From Phytophthora sp. 'mugwort' (taxonomy: Eukaryota; Oomycota; Peronosporomycetes; Peronosporales; Peronosporaceae): a DNA stretch of 64,000 bases. Under the pieces are notes generated by a model that was not told the DNA's origin, made no database searches, and saw only the letters and a list, made by a program, of their open reading frames with translations. The stretch covers positions 1,426,001 to 1,490,000 of the forward strand of contig JAUCEF010000006.1 of NCBI GenBank assembly GCA_033558025.1, in the 5' to 3' direction. Position 1 is the first letter of the stretch; every line of letters begins with the position of its first letter. Below are positions 54,768-64,000 of this stretch, in pieces. Both the position numbers and the translations under genes were made by a program.

Positions 54768-55664
54768 ATGAACACAAGCAATGGCAACGCACAAAGCGGG
54801 CCGACGGTCACACAGCAGCCACAGCAGCCGGGCCAGCCGCACGGCAACTTCGTCTTCTTCATCCCGCCACCGCCCACCGTCTGGATGCAGTTTAACGACG
54901 GCACGCAGGTGGCCTTCACTCCGTCCCCGGTGCGGTACCTGCAGTCGATGTTGAGCGGCGTTCCGCTGTTCGGATCGATGCCCAGCGCTGACGGCAGCAG
55001 CAACGGTAGCGATGGTTTCATGGACGTTCTGAACGAGCTGTTCCAGCGCGCGCAGGCGCAGCAGCACGGCCCACCACCAACCAGCAAGCCGTTTTTGGAC
55101 AAGTTGCCGATCAAGATCTGGACCCAAGATATGCAGAAGACGGAGACGCACACCGAGTGCGTCATCTGCCTGAGCGACTACGAGAAGAACGACAAGGTCA
55201 TTTCGCTCCCATGTGGTCATACCTTTCACAAGGACTGCGGCATGACGTGGCTCGTGGAGCACAACGTTTGCCCTACCTGCAGATATCAGCTACCGACGCA
55301 GGCTGACAACAACACCACCGCCCAGGCCACAACGCAAACGATGCCTGTGGCCACAACAGCAGCAGTCCCTGCTACTACTGAGCCAGAGCAGGAGCCGGCC
55401 TCGCGGGACGACGCCTCAAATGTCACGGGCGTGCGTCGCCAGCGCCCCACAGAGGCGTTCCGCCCGCGTGACGTCCGCCAGCGTGTGGACGAGCAGGCAT
55501 CAGCGTTGGTGGATGAGGATGCTACACTAGATCATATGCTCGAGGAGGAAGCCGACCGCTTTGTGAAGGAGGAAATTGAGAAGCGCCAGATTGCGTTCAA
55601 TGACGAGAAAGTCGAGATCGATGACCACGATGTGGAGGAGCTCCTAACCGAGTCGAGCATATAA
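54768..55664 (+). CDS. RING-H2 finger protein (probable E3 ubiquitin ligase)
   Basis: 298 aa, single exon, from the ATG at 54768 (MNTSNGNAQSGPTV); the frame is open back to 54507, but that upstream part has no family resemblance. Gln/Pro/Gly-rich N-terminus, then IPPPPTVWMQFNDGTQVAFT. A RING-H2 follows: TECVICLSDYEKND, SLPCGHTFHKDC and VCPTCRYQLP give the C-C-C-H-H-C-C-C zinc ligand order. The C-terminus is Ala/Thr-rich, then acidic helical (EEEADRFVKEEIEKRQIAF). The layout resembles the RNF126/RNF115 group with a central disordered region and one RING. No membrane span. Confidence 0.85.
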   Translation: MNTSNGNAQSGPTVTQQPQQPGQPHGNFVFFIPPPPTVWMQFNDGTQVAFTPSPVRYLQSMLSGVPLFGSMPSADGSSNGSDGFMDVLNELFQRAQAQQHGPPPTSKPFLDKLPIKIWTQDMQKTETHTECVICLSDYEKNDKVISLPCGHTFHKDCGMTWLVEHNVCPTCRYQLPTQADNNTTAQATTQTMPVATTAAVPATTEPEQEPASRDDASNVTGVRRQRPTEAFRPRDVRQRVDEQASALVDEDATLDHMLEEEADRFVKEEIEKRQIAFNDEKVEIDDHDVEELLTESSI

Positions 55665-57169
55665 ATCCTGATCAGATAGTGTAAAATACTAGTGTGGCGT
55701 AAAGAAAACCAATAAATTATCTCGACAATATATGAGCGGGTTGAGGCAGGGCGAGCAGAGAGTTAAGAATGCTGTTTCGCCAATGCCAGGGGGTTCAAGT
55801 AACTGCAAGTAAACTCGATGCAAATGACATATACGATATAAACCTTATCATTTTTATTAATACTTTATTATCCCTGATAAGACGGGAAGTGCTAATGACC
55901 CGTGACAAGAGTCGCGAGCTCAGCATCAATATCACGGGTGATCCCAGGAAGGAAGGAGGTGCGCTTCCATCTTCTGAACTAGGGTAAGGTGAGGTGAAGT
56001 ATTACGGGTCTGGATTCTGGTGCATTCATACCACATTCAATTCAATCAACATTCACACCACATTCAGAATGTTGCAGCAACAAACGTGTTACTGAATTTG
56101 TTTTGAACTAGCCATGCGGCGCTGCTACGCGGCGGTTGTAAAAGTTCGGAGAGTGCCCATTTCGCTCTCTCAACAGCTTGATCCACTACTAGAAAAGCTA
56201 CCTACGCTACGCTCCGGTAGTAAACGTCCCCGCTCGCTCGCATTTTGATGGATAATTTAAAATCTATCCCATCAACGTTAGCTTTCGTCATCGCTGCACT
56301 ACTCGCCGTGTTAGGATACTAAGTGAGCTACCTACGCCTTCGGCTTCGGTAGGACGCGCATCCCCTCCGGTCCAGCTTGATACGAAAAGATTTAATGGCG
56401 GAGCCGCCTTCGCTTCACTCGGCAGCATTTTAGCCAATCCCGGCGACGCCTTCGCTCTGCTCGGCAGCCTTTTTGTCCAATAGAAAGTCCTAATAAGCGT
56501 GACGATAAGTTAATAAGTACTGCTGGCAGTCTAACCGACAGACAGACAGACCGACCGACAGGTTGCTCCCGTTGGTGGTTAGTAAATTTTTCACTGACGC
56601 ACCTGTACGGCATCAGCCGAAGTCCAATTCTTCAGACTATGTGGGTGATTCACCTGTTCAATGCGTGCCAAAATAAATTGTTGGTATTCCCAGCTACGTC
56701 GCAGACGATCTAGTTCCACGGTAAATTCAGTCAACATTCATTCCACATTCAGAATTTTTGTTTGCAGTATTAAATTTGCAGCTGCAGGCATGCCGAACTG
56801 TGGTGATTCACCCGTTAAATGCGAGGGCCTCCTTTTTACTACAGTACTGACAAACAGTCGATCGGTAGCCAGCACTAAAAAAGAGGCAGATGATCGCTCG
56901 TGATATCGGAAAGGGCACTCACTTCAAAATAGGAAAGCAAAACTGACGAAGGCGGATTTCACCATTATAATTAAGCTCACCACCACTAGTCAAGGCGAGG
57001 CTGCAATTGGCATGGACACATCAAGTTAATAATAAAACATAAGCTGCAGCAAATTCATTTTCGAAGATTTCTCGAGCTCTGCGGAGCCTGCGCGGCGTCG
57101 AGAGCGCTTCCGTGGCAGGAGATGTGAAACTGGTGATGAGACGCCCTACAACACCTTCGAGGCAGGCTT
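55665..57169. other. repeat cluster, no supported gene
   Basis: Contains hairpin-prone units around 56196-56475 (CTACCTACGCTACGCTCCGG and CTACCTACGCCTTCGGCTTC with GGTAG ends; repeated CTTCGCT-CTCGGCAGC), a CCGA/CAGA tetranucleotide run at about 56536-56561, and a direct repeat of CAACATTCA...CCACATTCAGAAT near 56047 and 56728. Probably non-autonomous repeat sequence. Confidence 0.5.
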
Positions 57170-58500
57170 ACCTCGCTTTGTTCGTGACCAAAATGACTTG
57201 CTGAAGTGTACAATGGATCACGGCGAGCTCTGCGAGGATTCGCAGGCCGCTAATCGACACAAGATGCTCTGCATTCTTAGAAATTACACGTCTCAGCGCT
57301 GTCTGGGCTCTGGTGATACGTGTCGAGGCCGCTACAAGATATTGAAATGAATGGAAGTGGATTACGTTGTTATCTACGAGCAGGGCGAGCACACGATGGC
57401 TGTTGACGCCCCTCCTTCACCTCTCACTACCGCTACATTGACTGATGTGATGAAGGCGTACGTTGTCGCCAAGCTGGAAGAGGTACCATCCATGGTTGCC
57501 CAATTGGTGTACTTGTTTCTGTGTCGCGGGATCAACAGCGGGCGGATTTCTGGCCGAGCCCCAGAGTTGAGGAAAGTGCCGAACTTTGTCAAAACTTAGC
57601 GAAGCAAAAACAAGCCCGACAGCATGGAGCCCCTGATTGAGATTTGTCGGCAATGTATGATGCTGGCGTTGCAGACCGTACCCGTGACAGCTTGCTGGTG
57701 TTTGTGATACAAAAGTTGTGGATGGCGTAATAGAGCCATCAATGGGTACTGGATCTGCAGCCAACCCATTTCGCATTGGATTAATCTGCATGGCTCTGCT
57801 CGAGAGTTATATACAGTTGCAGCGTGATCCAACGCTTTCAACGGTGATGCACCTGGACAGTACGCACAGCGTTGTCAAAAGAAATACCCCGGTTTTGTTG
57901 TGGGCATCTCCGATCGATGTGGCAAGTTTCTGCCCGTTGTACGGCAGAAACTTGCCACATCGATCGGAGATGCTATTGAGCCTGGGTGAGCTACTAGACA
58001 GTTTGATTCTAATGTGCTGGTTTCATATCTCTCAGAACGTGCACAAACATGCACATGATGAAAACCTGGATGAGGTAACAAAGCAAAAAACGTTTTCGGG
58101 ATTTGTACGATTTGCATTTTGCTGTGACTAAAGCTGATTACATGCGAAATGTGCGTTTGTGGTTCGTTCTTGGCATGGCGCCGGTTAGTTGGGCCCTCGT
58201 GTGAAGCGAATTGTGAATCACCTGATAAAATTGTGGATTTTAGGGCCACGTTTTACTTGGTGGCAGGCTACAACACGCAAAGGGCTTTGCGTCTATGAAC
58301 AACCCGTAGAAGACTTACCACTACACGCTCAAGCTGATAAAGGACAGCAAGCGTGCCAAACCAACCGAGTTAGTTTCTCGGTTAGATTTGTCAAGGATAG
58401 GATACGTTCTTTCAATGAGCCCTTTCGACAATGTGCCGAGCGTACCCAAGCGACTAAAAACCGCTTTTAGTCGAGCTGAAAAGCTGCATGAGTGCTGGTC
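57170..58500 (+). pseudogene. Mutator-like (MULE) transposase remnant
   Basis: Pieces in order: MHLDSTHSVVKRNTPVLL, then (frameshifted) ISDRCGKFLPV, then LILMCWFHISQNVHKHA, then DLYDLHFAVTKADYMRNVRL and FVLGMAPVSWALV before a stop. These are the order and content of MULE transposase domains; the first acidic residue (HLDS) and the C/H region are visible. Frameshifts near 57900 and 58090 and a perfect palindrome at 57904-57973 break the frame. N-terminal sequence upstream of about 57700 is too decayed to assign. Confidence 0.6.
57904..57973. repeat. perfect palindrome, 31-bp arms, 8-bp spacer, inside the MULE frame
   Basis: 57904-57934 (GCATCTCCGATCGATGTGGC...) is exactly complementary to 57943-57973 in reverse. 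The left copy encodes the expected ISDRCGKFLP of the transposase; the right copy is the inverted extra one. It is not a terminal repeat. Confidence 0.9.
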
Positions 58501-58899
58501 CCCCCACCTTGCTAGAAACCACACGCGTCTGGAGCATATGTTGAGCCGCTACGCTCCGAGACCTAGACCGAAGACGATGATTCTACCGAAGAAGAATGTC
58601 ATACGGTTGATGGGTCCGCTTAATCGGCATTGTGCCTGTCTGCATTGATATGCAGCCTGAATTCAGATCTCATGCTGCTACAGGCAGGTCAGGCAAACTA
58701 AACACTCAGTCAATTGTCAGGCGGCCGGGGAACGGAATATGGAATTCCCGGCGGATATATCGCCGCCTTCTTTGCAAGAAACCTCACCAACTGAAGTGAA
58801 CTCAAGCACAAGACGCTCGAGGCGACACCGGCAGCTAAAGGCACGAGCCCGCGAGTCATACGCGCTTCCAAAACGTGCACGCCACTGAGAACCGAGTTC

Positions 58900-60345
58900 G
58901 CGGATCCAACTTTCACTTTATTTACCCGAATCCGATAAGATTCTATATGACTGTATATAAAACTGAATACATTCGTTTTAATCCACAGCGTGCCTCAATA
59001 CCCTCACGCAGGCGAGATCGGGAAAACGTGGAAGTCCCACGGGGAATGCCAGCGGGACGTGACTTGCGCTTCTCCTTGATGTTCGCGTCATACCCGAGCC
59101 GGTTGGTCAGAATCGTCCCAATTGTATAGACGTTCCTGTGAAGTAGCTCAATAGCCAGCAAATAGAAGAGTAAAATCTGTCGATTACGACTGCATACCGC
59201 AGGCGTCTCGTGCTGGGACCAAGCACGACCTTCAGGTTTGCGGATGACTGCTGCGGCACCCTCTTATGATCAGATGCACTTGGTTCACCCTCACTTGATC
59301 TTCGTTTCCCAGCATACATTCAAATCTAGTATAATACGGTGCCCGATTCTTTTGAAATGTCATATTTTACGCCATGCCAAAAAAAGAAAAAAAACGCACC
59401 TGTGACAGTACACGGTTCTGGAGTCACACGTCATGAACATTTTCGATCCGTACCAATGCGGTTTGTCGGTCATGAACATCCTGGTAGTATTGCGCTTCGA
59501 CGCCGATTGAAGCACTCTTCGTCGAATGAAAACACGGGTGGCTATCCCGAGCACGGTTGCATTTCACTGGTGGGATCGAAAGCCCGTGCAATGTTTGTGC
59601 ACGGGCTCGCCATTGACTGCTTCTCGATTGGAAGAATTATCAATCAAGTCGGACACACCACGGTGCCGTGTCCGGCAGCCGTGAATTATTACCAGAATTG
59701 CATGGGCGGAGTTGATGTCCAACGATTAACTCCGCCTGAAGACGTGCTCGCTCCAGACGTCTACAAAGCTCAAGAAATACTACAAGAGCTTGCTTGGGCT
59801 TTGTGGACATGGTGATGGTGAACGCACGCGTACATTTCGTACAAGGAGACAATGCCGATTCTCGGAGCCACCGTCATGACTCGGGGCGAGTGGTACGGGA
59901 CTTTGCAAAACCAGCTTCTGCAGCTGAAGAGAGCTGATTTCGTTGGAGTCGTGACAACTCCACCGTCTTCAAGTCTCAGGCGGATGCGCGCCACTATCCG
60001 GCTTACGCACGAGCTGGAGCAGTCGGAAGACTGGGTCACTAGCGGTGTCCAGAAACGTCGGCAGCGATCGTGCAAGGTGTGCGCGCTCCTGCGCATGGAC
60101 CGCAAAAAGAAGTCGTTCGCCACGACTTTTCTGCGAGCGTTGTTCAGTTAATGATGCGAGGTACTGGCTGTGCAACAAGATCCTCCGGCAGTACAAGGGT
60201 TTCGCCAAGCCGTGTTTTGAAATATGGCATGACGATTTTGACTGCGGGAAAGCTATTTCTACCAAGCTTGGAAGAGAGTCATTATACGGCGACCGGGGCA
60301 GGAAACAGGTGCCCGGAAGAAGTCCAGACGAGAGCTTCAGCTGAG
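58900..60345. mobile_element. piggyBac-like element remains with inverted middle section
   Basis: C-terminal part on +, about 59524-60343: HWWDRKPVQCLC, NYYQNCMGGVDVQ, then a cysteine cluster (RSCKVCALLRMD, FFCERCSVNDARYWLCNK) and CFEIWHDDFDCGKAI. The middle part is on the minus strand, about 59520-58990: TTRMFMTDKPHWYGSKMFMT, then VVLGPSTRRLRYAVVIDRFY, then LLHRNVYTIGTILTNRLGYD and RPAGIPRGTSTFSRS. In a normal piggyBac transposase (DDE_Tnp_1_7) these follow each other on one strand. The minus piece ends where the plus piece would begin. Frameshifts and stops are common. Dead. Confidence 0.7.
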
Positions 60346-60581
60346 TGGGTGTGCAGAAGATGCCGACGATGAACAAGACTGAGCACTGCCTGCATCCTGC
60401 ATTTTATGTGATGCCTGTTGTCCTCTGGCACACTTTCTTTGAATCGACGTACTTTTTGTTCCACATAATTCCATCTGTACGGGCCCATGGTGCAACTTTG
60501 CAAACGCTTGTCTGCTCGGCCGGCAGTAAGTACGAAAAGTTTTTTTTTTACACTTTTGTGACTTGAACGTCGTCAAATATA

Positions 60582-61985
60582 CAGTGCGGGCGGAATTCTA
60601 GTGCCACCCAGACCTTTTGGCGTGTTTTATCTACTTCACTGTTTCAAATTAAGAGTTGGGGAACGTTAGAAACCTCACATTAAACCACATCGTTTGGTGG
60701 CTCACACGCTCAAATTCATTGCAAACTTGCTGCAGAATCCTCAGAAATGTCAACTTCAACTTCAACATGTACAGCGATAACTATACTGCCACTAACCAAA
60801 TGTCACCTCTTTGTTATCATTTGATGTTCTAGGGGCTATCTATACTTTATCCTTACCCCATGGAGCTCTAGGACCGCTACACACGTCTTTGGCATCGAGT
60901 TTAACAGCTTCTTGGTGTATTCAAAAGTGATTTCAGCCCAATACCGCTTGATAGTCGCAATGAGGGAGCCCGAGTCTAAGACCGGCGCCCGTTGGAATAC
61001 ACAGCCCGCGCAAGCACGCCCCCCATGTTCACTATGGGGTTGAGATCAGGTGACTTCGCAGGCCATCCATGTGTAATGGGGCGTGTTCCTGATGGATGGC
61101 CCATGACCAGTTGGTGTGACCACACACTATGGGGCTCCCACTCACTAGGTACGGTATCTAGGAGAGAAACGCACCACTAAGTACGGGTCGCACTTAAACG
61201 AGACACACAGTTAGGTACGAATAGTACCTAGGTGAGAGACACCTTTAGGCACGAATCGCACTTAGCGAGGAGATATGGCTTGAGAATCACCCACTGAGAA
61301 ACCGGCGACTTAGGGGATACATTAATTAGGCAGTTTACAGTAAGTAGGAACATAGGAGTATGCTAATAAAGACTCAGTTAAAAATTTAACCTAGAAATTC
61401 GCAAGTCGTGGGAACCCTGTCCCACGGACTATAGGAAAGCCAGGATTTCCTCGTGCGATTAGAAGACAGAGACGCAGGGCGTCTGTCTCGGTTAGAAGCT
61501 ACGCTTCCTCAGGCCAGGGTGCATGTGACCCCGTCACACCATGTCCGTCACCTTCTCTTCCTTGAGAAAGCTAGTTGTGGCCCGGGATGAGTGAATGGAA
61601 GCGTTGTCCTGCTGGAAAATACAATCTCGATCGTAGAGAATCGATAAAAAAGGTAGTAGATGCTCCGACAAGGTGTAGATGTATCGTTCACTGTCTCGTG
61701 CTCCCTCCAAAATCACTAATTCACTCATCCCATCAGCCCCCCCCCAAACCATCGCACTACCACTTCCATTTTGGCGCCGCGAGTAGATCTGCAATTCGAA
61801 CCTCAGATCGTGCCAGTAAAACTGTATCCCATCGGGGCTATCTAAGTTAAACTTTTCTCGTCAGAGAAAACGACCTGGCACCACTTTGTAACGTCCCACG
61901 TCACCTTCTCGCGAGCCCATTTGAGGCGGTTTCCTTGTGGCGTTTAATCAGTACTGGAGACGCCATACGTTTCTACTGCTGGACC
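60582..61985 (-). mobile_element. Tc1/mariner-like element, 5'-truncated, split by a solo LTR
   Basis: On the minus strand the transposase reads VVFSDEKSFN (first Asp), DSPDGIQFYWHDLR, SGSAMVWGG, FQQDNASIHSSRATTSF (second Asp, DN), then after the LTR WPAKSPDLNPI and LLNSMPKTCVAVLELHG. That is the usual Tc1 order. The 3' end at 60582 (CAGTGCGGGCGGAATTCT) follows TA at 60580-60581. The opposite terminal repeat is missing: homology stops near 61985 at the adjoining inverted-repeat element. A one-base shift at the old insertion point and stops show it was already decaying or decayed later. Confidence 0.75.
61072..61538 (-). mobile_element. solo LTR, 467 bp, with 5-bp target duplication
   Basis: On the minus strand it begins TGTGACGGGGTCAC and ends CCCCATTACA, that is TG...CA. 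It is flanked by CCATG (61067-61071 and 61539-61543, CATGG on the minus strand), a clean 5-bp target duplication. Removing it and one duplication joins the two halves of the Tc1 transposase. Within the LTR, + 61145-61265 carries about three to four imperfect units of roughly 35 bp containing TAGGTAC...GTACCTA, which could be promoter/enhancer repeats. Confidence 0.88.
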
Positions 61986-62048
61986 AATATATAACTTATA
62001 ACTTATATGTTTGACCATATATAACTGCTCGACCATATATAAGTTATA

Positions 62049-62704
62049 CCGTATTCCTTCTGTGCTTACTGACGGGCACTCATTACTGACAATCCAAGCA
62101 GCAAATCACAAGTCAAAAATTGCTGTACCGTTGTGCCTTATGTGCTAACTGACAGATTCAGCGAGGGACAGAAAGCATACCGCATTCTTCGACTGGCTGC
62201 GATGCCGCAGCACCAAGGGCGGCAGCGGCTAACCGGGAGCGGCCGCAAGAAGCTGAAGCACAGGCGCGCTAGCTTCACAAACCGGCACAAGCTGAAGTGG
62301 TGCTTCATTTCAATAGCTGCAAGAAAATAGCAGGGATTCTGCATTTCTTTTACTCTAACTTATCTGACGATGGAAAAGAGCAACACGACGTAATCTCATC
62401 TACCAGTGGCGGAAAGAGTTGTCGGTGCGTGAAGACGCTGTAAGAGCGCAACGGTGGCGGATATGAAGTACGTGCGAGCATCTCGATCGCCAACTTTCTA
62501 CCCCAAGAAGCTGAAGCATCGCTAGTACAGTGAATCAACCTGCTGCGGAAAGACGGTGTGCCCGTCAGCGCCACCATGTTGTGTCTCAAGGGTGCTGAGT
62601 TAGCAGAAGGCCTCTCTATTTTTTGTGAAGCTAACGTTCCTGTTCAGTGGTAGTACACTAGTCAAATCGTGAATATGGTGTCGGTAAGCACAGAAGGAAT
62701 ACGG
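62049..62704 (+). mobile_element. pogo-derived non-autonomous element, nested
   Basis: 25-bp terminal repeats (CCGTATTCCTTCTGTGCTTA...) differ by one base and are flanked by TA on both sides (62047-62048, 62705-62706). A subterminal copy of the motif occurs near 62125-62153. The interior keeps only N-terminal pogo-type sequence: RRASFTNRHKLKWCFI (62250-62320) and LLRKDGVPVSATMLCLKG (62535-62595), a CENP-B-type DNA-binding piece. The DDE domain is absent. It is a typical internally deleted derivative. Confidence 0.75.
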
Positions 62705-63072
62705 TAATTTATATTGTGAAAACCGACCACTATATCCAGCCCGGTTAGGCCGTTTTGGATGGGTAAAAAACGTACTAAAATAGGGTAGGAGAAAAATTAA
62801 ATCTGAGTTCTGGATGTAAAACGTCCATAGGGCAAATATACAGCATAGAACACCACGAGCTTTTATAGCTCCGCTATTAAAATAGCCTTGCGCGGATCGA
62901 GTCTCGAATGAGCAAATAGTTCAGAGACTGCTCCCCAAATGAAGACATTTTCATTCCTAACATACTTGAGAGATGCATACGTATTCATTTTAATCTTTTT
63001 CAATCGTAATGCCTATATTATCCCTTGTTTAAATGATAATAGCGACACCGACATCGTTTACATATATAGCGA

Positions 63073-63112
63073 TGGCTTCGAGTGCCCAGTGTTAAATGGG
63101 CATTCGAAGCCA
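63073..63112. repeat. hairpin, 16-bp arms with one mismatch
   Basis: TGGCTTCGAGTGCCCA (63073-63088) pairs with TGGGCATTCGAAGCCA (63097-63112) with one mismatch and an 8-bp loop. Confidence 0.75.
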
Positions 63113-63192
63113 GTTGACGCTAAATTGACGGCAACATGTGATATATGAACAGGGGCTGGGATCCAACCAATCGGACTGACGTTCTATTTATA

Positions 63193-63234
63193 ACGACATA
63201 GCCCTTTTTTATAGATAAAAAAGGGCTATGTCGT
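63193..63234. repeat. perfect hairpin, 20-bp arms, 2-bp loop
   Basis: 63193-63212 (ACGACATAGCCCTTTTTTAT) is the exact reverse complement of 63215-63234, separated by AG. Confidence 0.9.
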
Positions 63235-63748
63235 ATATATAGAGCCTAAATTGGCTATAAAGCGGTCGATTTGCAAAAAAATAGGGCATATCATGTGACG
63301 TCAACAATATATGGTCGAGCAGTTATATATGGTCAAACATATTTTCTTCTATGGGAGTACGAGACTAAGGTTATTACATAAAGAGTGCGACGATTGTGTC
63401 TTTTGCGCGGCATATTTTTTTGGTGACGTGTCATGACGAGCCCCACCCTTTAATCAATTTATAAGACAGTCTGGAAGCAAGCATTTTACTATTTAAATTC
63501 CTAATAGCGACGAAAACGAGAATCGCAAGAAACACTACTTCAGCTAACAACGAATTCACCAGGGTATTGAACTTAATAGTATGGATCGAATCGGTGACCA
63601 AAAGGATTTAAAAATTAGGTATCAGTATCGATTTGAGGAAGGCATAAACCTAACAGTATGTGACCATACGAACTTGAAGTATTAAACCTCAGTTGAGGAT
63701 ATTTCGCGAGTATTCACTCTCGATTTGTGTGTGATTGAAGTACATGTA

Positions 63749-64000
63749 ATGGCGCGGAAATGGTTTGAGCTGGTGGTGGGCGAGGACGGCAACGCGGTGA
63801 CCTCGGCTGATGCTGTATCCGTGGATATGGAGGATGTTGTTGCTTTCCGAGATGCAGTGTTTGCTAAAGTCTCTCGTGCTTTCCCTGTGAATGTCATCGC
63901 GTCCGACCTCACAGTTTTCCCAAACCGGGCGGCGTACCGCGCGAATCAGGGGTTGGATGAAGATTCGCCGATTGGATTGTTGGGCGGTTCGAAGAAGGAT
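63749..64000 (+). CDS. CRN-like (Crinkler) ubiquitin-like N-terminal domain protein, partial
   Basis: The frame opens at 63749 and is still open at the window end (84 codons seen). It begins MARKWFELVVGEDGNAV and later has VIASDLTVFPNRAAYRANQ and EDSPIGLLG. These match the ubiquitin-like N-terminal domain of oomycete Crinkler/CRN proteins, in which an ASDL-V-N-AA block precedes an acidic EDSPL-LG block. No hydrophobic signal peptide is present, as in many CRN-type proteins, whose secretion route is debated. The C-terminal effector or enzymatic domain lies outside the window, so function cannot be assigned. CRN proteins are a large family, many associated with host-cell nuclei. Alternative: another protein that shares the domain. 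Confidence 0.6.
   Translation, partial: MARKWFELVVGEDGNAVTSADAVSVDMEDVVAFRDAVFAKVSRAFPVNVIASDLTVFPNRAAYRANQGLDEDSPIGLLGGSKKD

Larger units (their letters stand above)
62005..63342. mobile_element. inverted-repeat element (36-bp perfect termini) with nested insertion
   Basis: 62005-62040 and 63307-63342 are exact inverted repeats of 36 bp (ATATGTTTGACCATATATAA...). Together they bound about 1.3 kb, of which 62049-62704 is a separate nested element. The left terminus abuts the truncated Tc1-like element. No protein is recognisable in the outer part. Two further hairpins lie inside (63073-63112, 63193-63234). Confidence 0.7.

Noticed and set aside
54431..55262. Long minus-strand frames opposite the RING gene
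   Set aside because: They are antisense to a clear RING-H2 protein and have repetitive composition caused by its GC-rich codons.
1..64000. CRISPR arrays, tRNA or rRNA genes, bacterial-type operons
   Set aside because: No spaced direct-repeat array, cloverleaf or rRNA-like sequence was seen. The tandem repeat at 14794 has no spacers, and the gene structures are eukaryotic.

Overview
This window is nuclear DNA of an oomycete, most likely Phytophthora or a close relative. The genes are compact and often intronless, or carry GT-AG introns of about 50-125 bp. Neighbouring genes are often divergent with 70-180 bp between start codons. Initiator-like YCAYTYY motifs precede several genes, and gene-dense blocks alternate with blocks of decayed transposons. 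The last gene resembles the ubiquitin-like N-terminus of Crinkler (CRN) proteins. I did no database search; family names come from motifs visible in the translations.

Layout. 0-3.7 kb holds an F-box/cytochrome b5 membrane protein (-), a UPF0598 (C8orf82-like) gene (-), a divergent unknown gene (+) and a small B12D-type mitochondrial protein (-). 4.4-15.9 kb is a transposon block: a mariner-derived foldback, a decayed two-gene Harbinger-like element, hAT remains, a pogo-like element with both terminal repeats, and a second foldback carrying gene-like sequence. 16.4-45.9 kb is a gene block: a PIG-X/PBN1-like gene, an unknown gene, a FAM210-like gene, a giant triple-EMAP WD40 gene, eIF1, mL43, an intronless ATR kinase gene, a ketohexokinase-like pfkB gene, an unknown gene and a membrane-anchored HECT E3 gene. 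46-48 kb is mostly repeats. 48.2-55.7 kb carries ISCU, a DUF676 serine esterase, a broken copy of the ketohexokinase-like gene, and a RING-H2 gene. 55.7-63.5 kb is a second transposon block: a Mutator-like remnant with an internal perfect palindrome, a piggyBac remnant with an inverted middle section, a Tc1-like element split by a solo LTR, and a pogo-derived miniature element nested in another inverted-repeat element. The CRN-like gene starts at 63749 and runs off the window.

The host genes are not one pathway. They cover mitochondrial function (ISCU, mL43, B12D, FAM210, UPF0598), ubiquitination (HECT, RING, F-box), GPI-anchor synthesis (PIG-X), the DNA-damage response (ATR), translation initiation (eIF1) and microtubules (EML). 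The recurring oddity is palindromes: two foldbacks with arms of about 300-370 bp and loops of 75-76 bp, plus several short perfect inverted duplications. One lies inside a transposase reading frame and looks like a local template-switch event. I saw no CRISPR array, tRNA or rRNA and no clear bacterial-type system.
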